Origin: Heterocephalus glaber
Lineage: Eukaryota; Chordata; Mammalia; Rodentia; Bathyergidae
Direction: 5' to 3'
Assembly (NCBI RefSeq): GCF_000247695.1
Contig: NW_004624742.1
Location: 822,995 to 886,994, forward strand
DNA length: 64,000 nt
Below, piece after piece: positions 26,301-32,851 of this stretch (its first letter is position 1; each line of letters opens with the position of its first letter). The position numbers and the translations under genes were made by a program. The notes under the pieces were generated by a model. It was not told the origin of the DNA and did not search any database. It worked only from the letters and a program-made list of their open reading frames with translations.

Positions 26301-29300
26301 CCTTTTGCTATGTTTCTGCCTTGCCACAGACCTAAAAGCAATTGAGCCAACCAACCACGGACTGAAGATCAAAATCTCTAAAATCATAAGCCAAAATAAA
26401 TCTTTCCTCCTCTGTGTTTTCTCAGGTACTGTGTCAGTGACAGAAAGCTGACAGATGCTATTTCTTACATGTTTTGTTTCACCTTGTTTGTGCTAAGCAT
26501 AGTTTGTGCGCCGAAGCACCTGCCTATCCATATTAAAGAAAAGCAAAGGCAAAACTGTTCAACTTACTGTTCAATGGCTATAAATTTATACCAGAGCACA
26601 AACACAACTTAATTTTTGTTAATCCCTCAGTATGTACTGCTCTTCATCCCTTTCTCCATCTCTCAACCTATCTATAATGCACATGTCACACTCTACTACT
26701 CTGATGAAACCTACTCTGACCCAATCAACTAAAAGTAATCTCTCTTGCTGTAGCAACATGGCATTTACTGAAAAGTTGAAATAACTCTCTCTCCAATCAG
26801 ATGAAGACCCCCTAAAAACACAGTCTCTTTTGGAGCTCCAGTAAAAAGGAATATAGTACAGAAAGTGGCATTTATCTTTTTATTGATAAATGGTTCACAC
26901 AGTATGAACAGACTGAAGTCTGAGATACTTCTAGAGTAATTAAATACTGAGTATTTACTATTTGCATGATTAATAGAGGAACAGTAAATAAAACCAATAA
27001 GGTCTCTCAAGTAGCATATATTCTATTTCCAGTGTTTCTCAATCACCAGTTACTAATATAATGCTGTCACTTAGTGGGCACATAACAGAATAATAAAACC
27101 CAACTTGAAAAAAATCTAGCTTAAATTTAAAAATAGGTAAATATTATTAACTGTCCAGTTAAAACATTTTCATTTAGTTAACTTACTAAAAAAACTGCTA
27201 CAAAATTTACCACTTAAAATCTGCACCTAAAAATATTACTATTTTACTAGAATAGCATAAACCAAAGAAATAAATAAGTATTAAAAATCTGAATTGAATG
27301 AAAATAAGTACATGTTAAAATCTGAGAGATGTCATGGAAGCACTAATAAGGAAACACACAGCACTAATTCCCTAGTACAAAAGGATCACATTAATGACAT
27401 CAGTTTCAATGTAAACTAAGTATCAAAAAGTACAAACTAAACAAAAGTAAAAGAAAATAAAAACAAATCAATAAAATAGGAAAAGAAAAACAACATGAAG
27501 CCAAAAGCTGATCTTTTGGAAAAGATTAATAAGAAAAAAACTTCTATCAAGACTGACAAGATACTAAAAAATTTTCAGTATCAGGTTTGGGTTGATGTCA
27601 CTACCTCCTCTAAAGAAATCAAAAGTATTAAAAGTGAATACTTTATCATGAACTCCTCTATGCAAATAAATCCAGCAACTTAAGAGGAAATGGACTAATT
27701 CTACGTAAGACACAAAGATCACCAAGAAATAACAGGTAACCCAAATAGCCCTGTACTATATTTTATCAAAAAGATTAAACACATTGCATAAAACTTTCTC
27801 ACAAAGAAAACAAATATCAAGCCTACACAGCTTTGTTTTCAAATTACTTAATAACAGTATTATTCCTTTCTTAACTTCATGAATTCACAATTCATGGTTA
27901 AGAGAGATAAAAAGAACACAATTTATAGTGTGTTCACCTTAGTATCAGAAAGAAGTGGGCCGGGGATTTAGTTCAGCGGTTCCGCCACCTGCCTCGCAGG
28001 GGCAAGGTCCTGAGTTTGATCCCCAGTACCAAAAAAAAAGAAAAGGTAAAGCTGCCTGTGCATTCTCACAATTTTAACACTACACTAGAAGGCACATGCA
28101 AGAAAGAAAAAAATGGCACCCCAATAGGAAAGAAGAAAATGCTCTAAAGACAACTGGGTATAAATGGTCTAAGGGGAAAATCTGATGGAATCTACAAAAA
28201 AGCTATCTGATCTATGAAATAGGCTTAGTAAGGGTACAGTACACAAGAGTAAAATGAAAAAAATTGTAGTTCTTGGATCGAACTGGGGACCTTGCGCTTG
28301 CAAGGCAGGCGGCGGAACCACTGAGCTAAATCCCCGGCCCAAAAAATTGTAGTTCTAAACATGAGCACCAAAGAATTGGAAGCTGAATTTTTAAAACTAT
28401 CTTTGTTAAAATCAAAAGATATGAAATAAGAGGGATGATTCTAACAAAAGATGTAAAAAACCTATACACTGAAAACTAAACTATATTCAAAATCTTTAAA
28501 TGAAACACAGATCCAAGTACTGTATTGAGCCAAAATATAAAATTTAAAAAGTTTTTCTTCTACTTTAGACTAGGCAACAATGATATGCCACCAAGTATCA
28601 TCTATAAAAGAAAAAAAAAAAGGTAAGCCAGATGGAGTTCATCAGAGTAACTGTTCTTCAAAAGACACTGTTTAAAAGGACAAGTACAGAAAACATTTGC
28701 AAGTTATGTATGTGAAAAAGGCTATATCCAGAATAAACATTCCCTCAAAATTCAATAAAAAATAACCCAATTAAGTAGGCAAAAGATTTAATCAGACACT
28801 TCACAAAATAAACATGAAAAGTGTTGACGAAAAGCACACGAAAGATGTTCAACAGACACTGTAGAAATACCAATTAAAATTACACTAAGGATTGTTTCAT
28901 ACCCACTAAAATGTTGATGATCAAAAAATTCACATAGACATTAGATATAGGCATTAGAGGATATGGAGGAACTGAACATTTCATACTCCACTAATGTCAA
29001 TGTACAATGGTACAACCACTGTGGAAAAGTTTCCAGTTTCTAGTCATATGCCCCCTAAGAGAACAGAAATGTTCACAGCAAACTTATTTATAATAGCCAT
29101 AAACTGGCAACACAAATTAAGAGGTGAATAAATAAACTGCCACACAACCATATAATGTAATGTTACTCATCAACAGAAAAGGACTACTAATAAACAAATC
29201 TCAAAAAAAATTACACAACAAACCATACAAAAGAAGAGCTTGTAATGTATGATTTCAGTTACTTGAACTTCTAAAAAAATGTAAACTGATCTAGTTACAA

Positions 29301-32300
29301 GAGACTGGTGGCTGCTTGGAAGAAGAAAGGCAGAAGGAAAATTACCGGGGGCAACATGATATTTTTCAAAGTGACAGATACTTATACTATTTTGATCCTG
29401 GTGATGTTTTTCAAAGGCGTATACAGATGTAAAAACATTGCGTACCTTAAATATGGGTAATGTGAAATTATATCTCAATAGTTATTTTTTTTAAAAGGTC
29501 AAGATGTGAGGCACAACATAGCTTTAATCCTTTTGTGTAAATAAAAATATTCATATATGGTAAGATAATTTCAGACAAATGCACAAAATATTTTACAGCA
29601 ATTATTTACATCTAAGAACTGAAAAGGAGAAATATTTCACTTCGAATTTTTAAAACACATTGTTTTATTATTTCCTTAAAATTTTTTTTCATTTTTTAAA
29701 GAAAATTACATTACTTGTACACAGTTCTGACACCAAGGCAAAAATTCTTAATTATCCTAAAAAAAAACTGTGTAAAATTAACTTTAGCTACTCAAACTTT
29801 TAATGGTTTTTAAAAGGGTTAGTTATATTTTTAAACATTTTCTAATGTTTTATCTTGAAACTAACAGAAAACTGATACAAGCAATATATCATTTCTGGAC
29901 ACCTCTTCCAAGTCTCCTCACTTTTTTTCTGCCTACTCATTCTAGGTCTATGAACTTTTCATGCACCAACAGTACACAACTCAGACTTGCATCATTTCTT
30001 CTTTCACAAAAGAAATCTTGTATCATTTATTCTTTTTAGAAAATTCAGAGACAAAAGTCTATTTGGATAGCATCAACATTTTGCACTCTTGAGCTATTCT
30101 CAACTTCTAATCTCATTATCACACAAAATAATGTTAAATACGCCCTCTCCCAATTTTTTCCTCCCCTAATTTCTGTAACACAAACTCAAGACAATTATCT
30201 ACTTCACCATCTGATAGGAAAACAACACATCTTCAAAGGTATTCTAAAAAATTATTCACACATCACCACTGATGCAATTTTAAGAATTCCAAAAGCACAG
30301 TGAACTGTCAGCCTCACTGAGAATAAGCATACAGCCTTCCCAAGACTACTCACATTTGAAAGGGGAAAGGTTGAAAGAGGTGGAGGTGAGGATCTCATTG
30401 TTTTGGGCATGTTTAGAATTTAAAAATTAAAAGACAAGGACATCCCACAGGGCAGACAGGTTTGCAAATAAAAAATGATAGTATATCACAAAGTTAAAAG
30501 GTATTAAGTAAAGGAAAGCAAAGACCTAAGCATTAGATTTAAAGTTTAAAGGATGAGTGGAAGAAGTGAGAAAGGTATTTTCCTTACCAGACAAAACAGC
30601 TCTTAACTTCTGGCTTAAAACAGCTCTTAACTTCTGGCTTGAATTTAAAGCTAATTGCCTAAACTTTCTTTTTCAAGGACCAGAATAACTTTTTCTAGTG
30701 TGCCTTCTTACCTACAAAAATATTTACATTTTCATAAGACCAAAGAGTAAAAATAACTTACATTAACAAAATTACATGATTTAAGTAAAAAATTGCATTT
30801 CCATTTGGAACTATTATTTAACCTCAAAAAACTGTGATATAATTTTGTATTACAAGTCATGTGTGCAAAGCATTAATTCTTTGAACACCATTTAGAATTA
30901 CTTCAAAATGTTATTCTTACAGGCTGTCAGTTCCAGAACAGCTTATGACTGCTGTTGATTTATATTACCCAACTTTATGGTTGTTTATGTAACTCGATTT
31001 TACAAATGAAATATTATATGCTTGAGCTTTGTTATTATCTATATTAGTTTTCAAAACTGAAACTTTCCACTTATTATGATAGTAGATCCAACAAGCCCAG
31101 TTTTATTTCTTTCAAATACTGTACAATCTTTCTTACCTTCACACCAACAGCAACCTCAGTGACAATTCTGCAAAGAAAAAAAAAACGGTTTCAACCTCTT
31201 GTTCTTCTAATGATTACTGCCTGACTCTAAAAACTTTCTAAAATTGTTGAAAATTCATAATTCTTCCAGACACCCACAGTAATCATGGGAAAGGAATACA
31301 CAGATAGTCAATGATACTTCTTTGTACTATCATCAATCTGGTTTCCTAGAAATAACTTTCAAACATAAAACGAAATGCAGTAAACTTAAAAGTATTTTTT
31401 AAACATTTTTCATAAAAAGATAAAAGTCCAAATCACCATAATGCCATTTCTGCAATGCTAGAATAATTTAACTCTTGTACTATTCTAGTAATGAGATAAA
31501 ATGTAGGAACCAGAAAACACGAATTCAAGGCCAAGTTTTGCCATTAATTTCCAGTACTGATCTAGGGGAATACTGAACTTTGAATCTATGTTTCATCCGG
31601 AAAATAATCTCTAAGATAACTTCTAGGATGCTTTAACTTTTATAGTTCTGTTAATTTTACATGATCCTTTAGTCATTTAGTGTCTTTAAAAAATACGAAA
31701 CACTAGACTCCAGTTTTACTTTTGATTCTTCAAAAACTGTCACTGATTTCAGTAACCGTACTTGTTAACAGTTCTCTGTCTCCCTAAACTGGCTGTGTAC
31801 TTCTCAATCCTCACCCTTTGGTGTGGCCCACCTCCTAACAATGAGTTAAACTGAGTCATTTCAGATGTGGAGCATTAGTACCAGAGAGACTGGTCCGTAT
31901 CATTTCCCAGAGGCCGTGTCTCACCTCACTCAGCAATTCCATCTTTCCCCAGGCTCTCAAACATGCAGCACGGTTCTACCTCTTTGTAGCTCTTGGTTTG
32001 TTCCCAGAAACTGACCAAAGTGGCTAAAACGATGGCCCTATACTATCTGCTCTTGTTTCTGCCATGGCTGTTGGCCTTTACCCATGTGACTGACGCCGAC
32101 CTCAAATACTTTGTTTTTTTGATGATTTAATTTCTCGGCCTTTTTGCCAAGCCTCTTGGATGTTCTTAGGCCTCACAAAATGGCATTTTTTTAATGCCTC
32201 CCGCCCCCACGACCAGACTAGGATGAAAACAAAGGAGTGTGACATCTGCCCTCCCCCTCCTCCCGCCTTCCCCGCGGCTCCCTCTCGGCTTTCCCGGGCG

Positions 32301-32779
32301 CTCCCGCCACCGGCTTGGGGGGGTCGGGCGGGCTCGCCACGAACGCCGGCCCCGACGGGCCCCCAGTCCAGCAGCCCGGTCCTCGGCCCCCCGCCGCGCG
32401 CCGCCGCCACCCTAGGGTTCGGGTCCCAGAAAACCGATCGAAATGGCTTCTGGAGGGGGCAGGGACGGGAGAGACATTCTGGGGTCCCCGCCGCCGAAGG
32501 GTACCCGTCTCTCCTCCCAGAGGGTGCTCCCCTCGCTACCGCCCCCCCCAGGGGGGGCTCCCCGGCCTCGGAGCCCGCTTTCTTCGCCTTTTCTCGCCCG
32601 GAGCCCGCCGGGGGAAGCCAAGGGAGGGGTGTGTGCGATGGGGCGGGGGTTGGGTAACGGCAGCCCAGCCCTGGGAGGGGCCGCGGAGGGCTTCTCCTCG
32701 ACCCCGGACCTAGCCGAAGGACGCCCCAACTCCTCTCTCACACACATCTTCTCTCTGGCTCGATTACATACCCGTCCAT
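2223..32779 (-). CDS. PTBP2: PTBP2 5' coding part (join of 5 exons, residues 1-144; 3' end outside window)
   Basis: Polypyrimidine tract-binding protein 2 (nPTB/brPTB) is a nuclear RNA-binding splicing regulator with four RRMs that binds CU-rich RNA and controls neuronal alternative exons. The coding parts of five exons (32772-32779, 31137-31167, 14303-14378, 3256-3428, 2223-2366) total 432 nt, an open frame of 144 codons beginning [13 protein letters not shown]. Visible parts are a bipartite NLS (K13-R14 plus K45-K46-F47-K48) and RRM1 with RNP2-like VLHIRKL (60-66) and RNP1-like KGKNQAFLEL (92-101). All introns are GT-AG. Intron lengths are 1604, 16758, 10874 and 889 bp; the fifth runs off the left edge. 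RRM1 sequence and the DNTLNQ end match PTBP2 rather than PTBP1 or PTBP3 as I recall them. Intron-containing structure rules out a retrocopy. RRM2-4 and the regulated exon 10 are not in the window. Confidence 0.97.
3256..3428 (-). CDS. PTBP2: PTBP2 exon 4 (173 nt), start of RRM1
   Basis: The acceptor is TTTCAG (just above 3428) and the donor GTACAG (3255-3250). It encodes residues 39-96, including the second NLS cluster KKFK (45-48), the start of RRM1 with the RNP2-like strand VLHIRKL (60-66), and the helix/strand segment up to KGKNQ (92-96). The cumulative length of 288 nt ends exactly on a codon boundary. The RNP1 motif is split here: KGKNQ in this exon and AFLEL in the next. Confidence 0.97.
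3528..3794 (+). mobile_element. 5'-truncated L1 3' UTR with target duplication
   Basis: A polypurine, G-rich 3' UTR block (about 3550-3700) is followed by the same L1 terminus as bases 1-80. It is flanked by ATATAGTTGA (3518-3527 and 3795-3804). It lies in intron 3, antisense to PTBP2. Confidence 0.8.
4694..5212 (+). mobile_element. Solo ERVK-type LTR (IAP-like ends), 519 bp
   Basis: It begins TGTTGGGAGC and ends CCCTACA, with a perfect 6-bp target duplication TTACTA (4688-4693 and 5213-5218). The TG...CA ends and 6-bp duplication fit class II (beta-retroviral) insertion. A polyadenylation signal AATAAA lies at 5020-5025. No internal viral sequence remains, so it is a recombined solo LTR. 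It lies in PTBP2 intron 3, antisense to the gene. Confidence 0.85.
5615..5870 (-). mobile_element. L2 LINE 3' fragment
   Basis: It begins ATATTTATTGAGACTCAGG and continues with the reverse of the L2 3' end: an ATACAGAATGAACATTATG segment, then CTACAGTCTAGTGGAAGAGG. Divergence is high, as expected for L2. Confidence 0.6.
5880..7560. other. PTBP2 intron 3 sequence without assigned feature
   Basis: AT-rich intronic sequence. Apart from the tandem duplication at about 6.85-6.97 kb I see no SINE, LTR or coding content. Confidence 0.6.
6848..6966. repeat. Old tandem duplication, two ~58-bp units
   Basis: GAGATCTTTCC...CCATCAAAATGTAT (about 6848-6905) is repeated as GAGATCTTCCT...TCATCAAAATTTAT (about 6908-6966), including CAAAGACCA in both. 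Several differences show it is not recent. It is intronic DNA with no coding sense. Confidence 0.65.
7560..8830 (-). mobile_element. Probable old L1 ORF2 remnant
   Basis: The right part contains the reverse of a well-known L1 ORF2 stretch, notably AAATCTCTGCCTTTTAACTC with TTGTCTAGACCAT. The left boundary is uncertain and the reading frame is broken throughout. Confidence 0.45.
8840..9660 (-). mobile_element. Ancient L1 3' end (L1M type)
   Basis: The plus strand shows the reverse of an L1 3' UTR and ORF2 end: GCCCCCACAAATGCATAG, ACACATCAGAAGCACACAAA, then CCATTTCTTTTTAACACAGA with CAGTCCACTGTCCACATGTA and CATCCATTTACCTACTGCAG. Open frames here are chance segments of the reversed element. Confidence 0.75.
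9740..10090 (+). mobile_element. Tigger-like DNA transposon fragment, nested in L1
   Basis: Its content matches what I recall of a TcMar-Tigger nonautonomous family: GCCCTGAGTACTACATTGAA, AGGAGGATGTGCATAG, GCCATTTTATATAAAAGGAC, ending CGCAAGGGATGGCTGTGTAT. L1 sequence flanks it on both sides. The family is not certain. Confidence 0.5.
11232..11316 (-). mobile_element. ID SINE
   Basis: The reverse complement reads GGGCTGGGGATTTAGCTCAG... to ATTACC plus A tail. The target duplication is TGGATAAACTT / TGGATTAACTT (11221-11231, 11317-11327), within the L1. Confidence 0.85.
11520..12250 (-). mobile_element. Possible ancient LINE remnant
   Basis: Features such as CTTTGGAACTCTTTAGACTG and CTTGCGATTTTTGATGGCAG resemble the reverse of old mammalian LINE sequence. 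The match is weak and boundaries are not defined. Confidence 0.3.
12260..13670. other. PTBP2 intron 3 sequence without assigned feature
   Basis: AT-rich intronic sequence. A short GT/AT simple repeat lies at about 13381-13400. I see no exon-like conserved block. Confidence 0.6.
13680..13889 (+). mobile_element. B1 + ID composite SINE
   Basis: A B1 unit (13680-13800: CCTACAGTCCCAGCTATTTA, GAGATCACTTGAGCCAGGAG, CTGTGAGACTTTATCTC plus A run) is followed directly by an ID unit (13801-13889: GGATTTAGCTCAGC...GTTCGATCCCCGGTACCAC plus A run). The heptamer AATCAAG precedes the B1 (13673-13679) and follows the ID tail (13890-13896). This suggests insertion as one unit, although a 7-bp duplication is short. 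Confidence 0.65.
13900..14080 (+). mobile_element. L1 3' end fragment
   Basis: GTGACAGATATGCCAATTAC, then ACACTATACCCCATAAATAT and AATTATGTGTCAAATATATT resemble the last part of an old L1 3' UTR. Confidence 0.5.
14107..14190 (+). mobile_element. Degenerate ID/tRNA-like SINE
   Basis: AGGGCATAGCTCAGTGGTAG keeps the A box and GAATGCTTGTGTAGCC continues the tRNA-like part. The B box is decayed (GAGGTCACCGGACATAT). Confidence 0.5.
14303..14378 (-). CDS. PTBP2: PTBP2 exon 3 (76 nt)
   Basis: The acceptor TTTATAG lies just above 14378 and the donor GTAAGC at 14302-14297. The exon encodes [20 protein letters not shown], then GMVVT, plus the first base of Ala39. The segment is Ser/Asn-rich and linker-like and precedes RRM1. 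Codon 34 reads GGC (Gly); the human protein, from memory, has Ser here, which is a single A-to-G step from AGC. An adjacent in-frame reading into the intron is only read-through of the donor. Confidence 0.96.
14761..14845 (+). mobile_element. ID SINE
   Basis: It starts GGGCCGGGGATTTAGCTCAG. It then carries the GGTTCCACCGCCTGCCTCAC subtype segment and GAGTTCAATCCCCAGTGCC before an A tail. It lies in intron 2, antisense to PTBP2. Confidence 0.9.
15435..15540 (+). mobile_element. MER5A-like hAT DNA transposon remnant
   Basis: CCCAGACCTACTAAATAAGA, GGGCCCAGCAATCCAATTTT, then AACATGCT and AGGAACCACTGATCTG follow the order of the MER5A consensus as I remember it. Confidence 0.65.
15645..15835 (+). 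mobile_element. MIR SINE
   Basis: CTGTGTAACTATATTTAAGC, a TTCTTCATTTGTAAAATATT core, then ATTAAATGTGATAATGTATG and AAAGTGCCTGGCCCACATTA give the canonical MIR layout. Confidence 0.8.
15847..16070 (+). mobile_element. MaLR LTR fragment (MST/MLT1-like)
   Basis: It begins TGCTATGGTTTGGGTAAGTG, then GTGGTAAAGCTTTGATCCCC, ACTGGGAGGTGGTGGAATTT and TTCTGCTTCCCAGCCATGAC, as in ERVL-MaLR LTRs. The 3' end is missing. Confidence 0.7.
16075..16570 (+). mobile_element. Tigger-like DNA transposon remnant
   Basis: ATTGTAGATAGTCTAGACAA, GGGATGACTCATGTCC, TGATGAACTGTTTATTTCTA and a final ACCACAGGCAAGGGAAGATT with ACTGTA follow a Tigger-type layout as remembered. Part of it reads as an open frame by chance. 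Confidence 0.5.
16575..18115. other. PTBP2 intron 2 sequence without assigned feature
   Basis: AT-rich intronic DNA with several short open frames on both strands but no family motif, splice-flanked exon or clear repeat. Confidence 0.55.
18122..18280 (+). mobile_element. B1 + ID composite SINE (B1-dID-like)
   Basis: The B1 unit has CACATGCCTATAATCCCAGC, GGGAGGCTGAGGCAACCTGA and AAGACCCTGTCTCAAAATAA. A short A/T linker leads to GGGCTAGGGACGTAGCTCAG, the ID part, which degenerates after the A box. The order matches squirrel-type B1-dID composites. Confidence 0.65.
18345..18392. repeat. (CAAAAA)n simple repeat
   Basis: Reiterated CAAAAAA/CAAAAC units form this A-rich tract. Confidence 0.8.
18871..19025 (+). 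mobile_element. B1 SINE
   Basis: GGCTAGGCATGGCGACAAAC, ACCTGTAATC, GAGGCAGGAGGATCCCAGTG and GTGAGACCCTGTCTCAAAAC show an internally duplicated 7SL-derived B1 (CAACCTGGGCTACAGAGTG followed by CAGCCTAAACTACATAGTG). Confidence 0.85.
19200..19520 (+). mobile_element. ERVL-type LTR fragment (MLT2-like)
   Basis: GGCCAATAATTTCACCAGTC, AAGCCTCTGTAAAAATCCAA, then AAAGATGGGGTTTGGAAAGC is the typical middle of an ERVL/MLT2 LTR. Related sequence may continue to about 20.25 kb, but that part is not clear. Confidence 0.5.
19525..20440. other. PTBP2 intron 2, possible ERVL-related remainder
   Basis: Somewhat more GC-rich than the flanks, with paired segments CAATTGTCCCATGATAGAAA and CAATCATCTCATGATGGGAA about 40 bp apart. 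I cannot assign a family. Confidence 0.35.
20458..20720 (+). pseudogene. Short processed retrocopy of an unidentified 3' UTR
   Basis: A 248-bp body (20458-20705) ends in 15 A residues (20706-20720) and carries AATAAA at 20682-20687, 19 nt before the tail. It is flanked by a perfect 14-bp duplication TAAGACTAGCTACA (20444-20457 and 20721-20734). These are the marks of L1-driven retroposition of an mRNA 3' end. It has no SINE, L1 or LTR motif and no open frame of interest on its sense strand. The source gene is not recognised. Confidence 0.75.
20801..20888 (+). mobile_element. ID SINE
   Basis: GCCAAGGATTTAGCTCAGTG, GGTTCCGCCGCCTGACTCGC, ending in an A tail. It has a perfect 15-bp duplication AATTTATTTAAAATT (20786-20800 and 20889-20903). 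Confidence 0.9.
21374..21461 (+). mobile_element. ID SINE
   Basis: CCAGGGATTTAGCTCAGTGG to GAGTTCGATCCGCGGTACC plus A tail. It has a perfect 13-bp duplication AATATATGTATTG (21361-21373 and 21462-21474). Confidence 0.9.
21575..21620. repeat. Perfect 23-bp tandem duplication
   Basis: Two identical adjacent units beginning ATTACACATATAAATG (21575-21597, 21598-21620). Confidence 0.9.
21862..21945 (+). mobile_element. Truncated, damaged ID SINE
   Basis: GAGGTTCCGGCGCCTGCCTT and GCAAGTGGAAGATCC keep the middle of the ID unit. The A box is missing and the B-box region is replaced by A-rich sequence before a long A run. Confidence 0.6.
21960..24600. other. PTBP2 intron 2 sequence without assigned feature
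   Basis: Long AT-rich intronic stretch with low repeat content for this window. I found no exon with plausible splice sites and PTB-like coding content, and no clear mobile element. Confidence 0.5.
24630..24800 (-). mobile_element. Mariner transposase remnant, inverted copy
   Basis: The reverse complement reads GAGAAAGAGAACTTCCAGAA, CTGCTTCAGAAAGTGGCGAG, GGGATAAG, and later TTTGAGGGGGATTAGTGGCA. Conceptually this is [16 protein letters not shown]...FEGD and a stop, the C-terminal end of a mariner (DD34D) transposase. It is inverted relative to the next fragment. Confidence 0.65.
24836..25150 (+). mobile_element. Mariner transposase remnant (C-terminal part and 3' end)
   Basis: GATCTGGCACCATGAAACTT with CTGGCTCTTCCACAAAGTC corresponds to the mariner motif DLAPCDFWLFPK in decayed form. 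It is followed by AAATGGCCATGAAAGG, GAGGACTTCCAAACCTGCTT and CTGAAGGGGATAATGG, homologous to the inverted copy at 24.63-24.80 kb. Stops and frameshifts make it inactive. Confidence 0.7.
25391..25503 (+). mobile_element. B1 SINE
   Basis: GGGCGTGGTAGGCCTGTAAT, CCCAGCTCTTGAGG, CAGCCTAGGCTACATTGTGA and GACCTTGTCACAAAACAAAG. Confidence 0.75.
25880..25940 (+). mobile_element. Second mariner transposase fragment
   Basis: GTCTGGCACCATGCAACTTC and TAGCTCTTCCA repeat the DLAPCDFWLFP-coding segment of the copy at 24.87 kb with few differences. Only this short piece is recognisable. Confidence 0.5.
26005..26470 (+). mobile_element. MaLR LTR
   Basis: TTTGTTATGTTTTAAATATA at the start, GGTGACTTGTTCATGAGGTC, CAGTGGATTAATCAAAGACA, CTACTTCCTAGCTGCCATGA, CATAAGCCAAAATAAATCTT and a final AAAGCTGACAGATGCTA. 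The AATAAA at the AAAATAAATC segment is the usual MaLR polyadenylation site. Confidence 0.75.
27280..27835 (+). mobile_element. Ancient L1 ORF2 fragment
   Basis: GAAGCCAAAAGCTGATCTTT, TGGAAAAGATTAATAAG, TATCAAGACTGACAAGATAC and CTTAAGAGGAAATGGACTAA correspond to the middle of L1 ORF2. A 62-codon open stretch here is part of this remnant. Confidence 0.65.
27957..28039 (+). mobile_element. ID SINE
   Basis: GGGCCGGGGATTTAGTTCAG, CGGTTCCGCCACCTGCCTCG and GAGTTTGATCCCCAGTACC with an A tail. Confidence 0.9.
28275..28340 (-). mobile_element. ID SINE lacking an A tail
   Basis: A 66-bp near-consensus unit whose reverse complement starts GGGCCGGGGATTTAGCTCAG and ends GTTCGATCCA. A perfect 16-bp duplication AAAAAATTGTAGTTCT (28259-28274 and 28341-28356) abuts it directly. 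The terminal CCGGTACC and poly(A) are absent. Confidence 0.9.
28440..29490 (+). mobile_element. Ancient L1 (ORF2 end and 3' UTR)
   Basis: CTTCAAAAGACACTGTTTAA, AATAACCCAATTAAGTAGGC, CAGACACTTCACAAAATAAA, GGTACAACCACTGTGGAAAA, then ATAATAGCCATAAACTGGCA and a 3' UTR ending GTGAAATTATATCTCAATAG. A short open frame on the other strand is chance. Confidence 0.8.
29495..31130. other. PTBP2 intron 2, sequence upstream of exon 3 and next to exon 2
   Basis: AT-rich intronic DNA without assignable repeats except a perfect 24-bp tandem duplication at 30593-30640. No further exon is apparent. Confidence 0.55.
30593..30640. repeat. Perfect 24-bp tandem duplication
   Basis: Two identical adjacent units beginning AAAACAGCTCTTAACTTC (30593-30616, 30617-30640). 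Confidence 0.9.
31137..31167 (-). CDS. PTBP2: PTBP2 exon 2 (31 nt microexon-sized)
   Basis: The minus-strand exon follows a strong acceptor: a CGTTTTTTTTTT-like tract, then TTTGCAG at 31168 and above. It is followed by the donor GTAAGA (31136-31131). It encodes the end of Gly3 and [10 protein letters not shown], ending in phase 0. Exon 1 plus exon 2 give 39 nt, exactly 13 codons. K13 at its end and R14 at the start of exon 3 form the first basic cluster of the bipartite nuclear localisation signal. Confidence 0.95.
31168..32214. other. PTBP2 intron 1 outside the CpG island
   Basis: AT-rich, becoming less so towards the CpG island. I see no repeat family and no alternative first exon that can be defended. 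Confidence 0.55.
32541..32558. repeat. Perfect C7/G7 inverted repeat in the CpG island
   Basis: GCCCCCCC, a CA spacer and GGGGGGGC form a perfect inverted repeat able to fold as a hairpin. It lies about 215 bp inside intron 1 of PTBP2. Confidence 0.8.
32772..32779 (-). CDS. PTBP2: PTBP2 exon 1, coding end (ATG + 5 nt)
   Basis: On the minus strand the exon ends ATGGACGG followed by the donor GTATGT (32771-32766). It contributes Met-Asp and two bases of Gly3, completed by exon 2. The roughly 220 nt upstream on the minus strand (plus coordinates 32780-33000) contain no ATG, so this is the first AUG of any plausible short 5' UTR. Start choice rests on phase with exon 2 and on the MDGIVTEV start shared by the PTBP family. 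The transcription start cannot be placed from sequence alone. Confidence 0.93.
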
Positions 32780-32840
32780 TGCCGAACCGGACAAAGCTTC
32801 GCTCTCAAGAACCGAGCCACGCAGCCACACAAGCGGCGAG

Positions 32841-32851
32841 AAAATGGCGGC
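32841..32851 (+). promoter_or_regulatory. YY1-type motif AAAATGGCGGC in the 5' UTR/promoter
   Basis: The sequence AAAATGGCGGC matches the long form of the YY1 binding site. It lies about 62 bp upstream of the PTBP2 ATG, on the strand opposite the gene. Such sites are common just downstream of start sites in CpG-island promoters. Binding itself is inferred. Confidence 0.45.
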
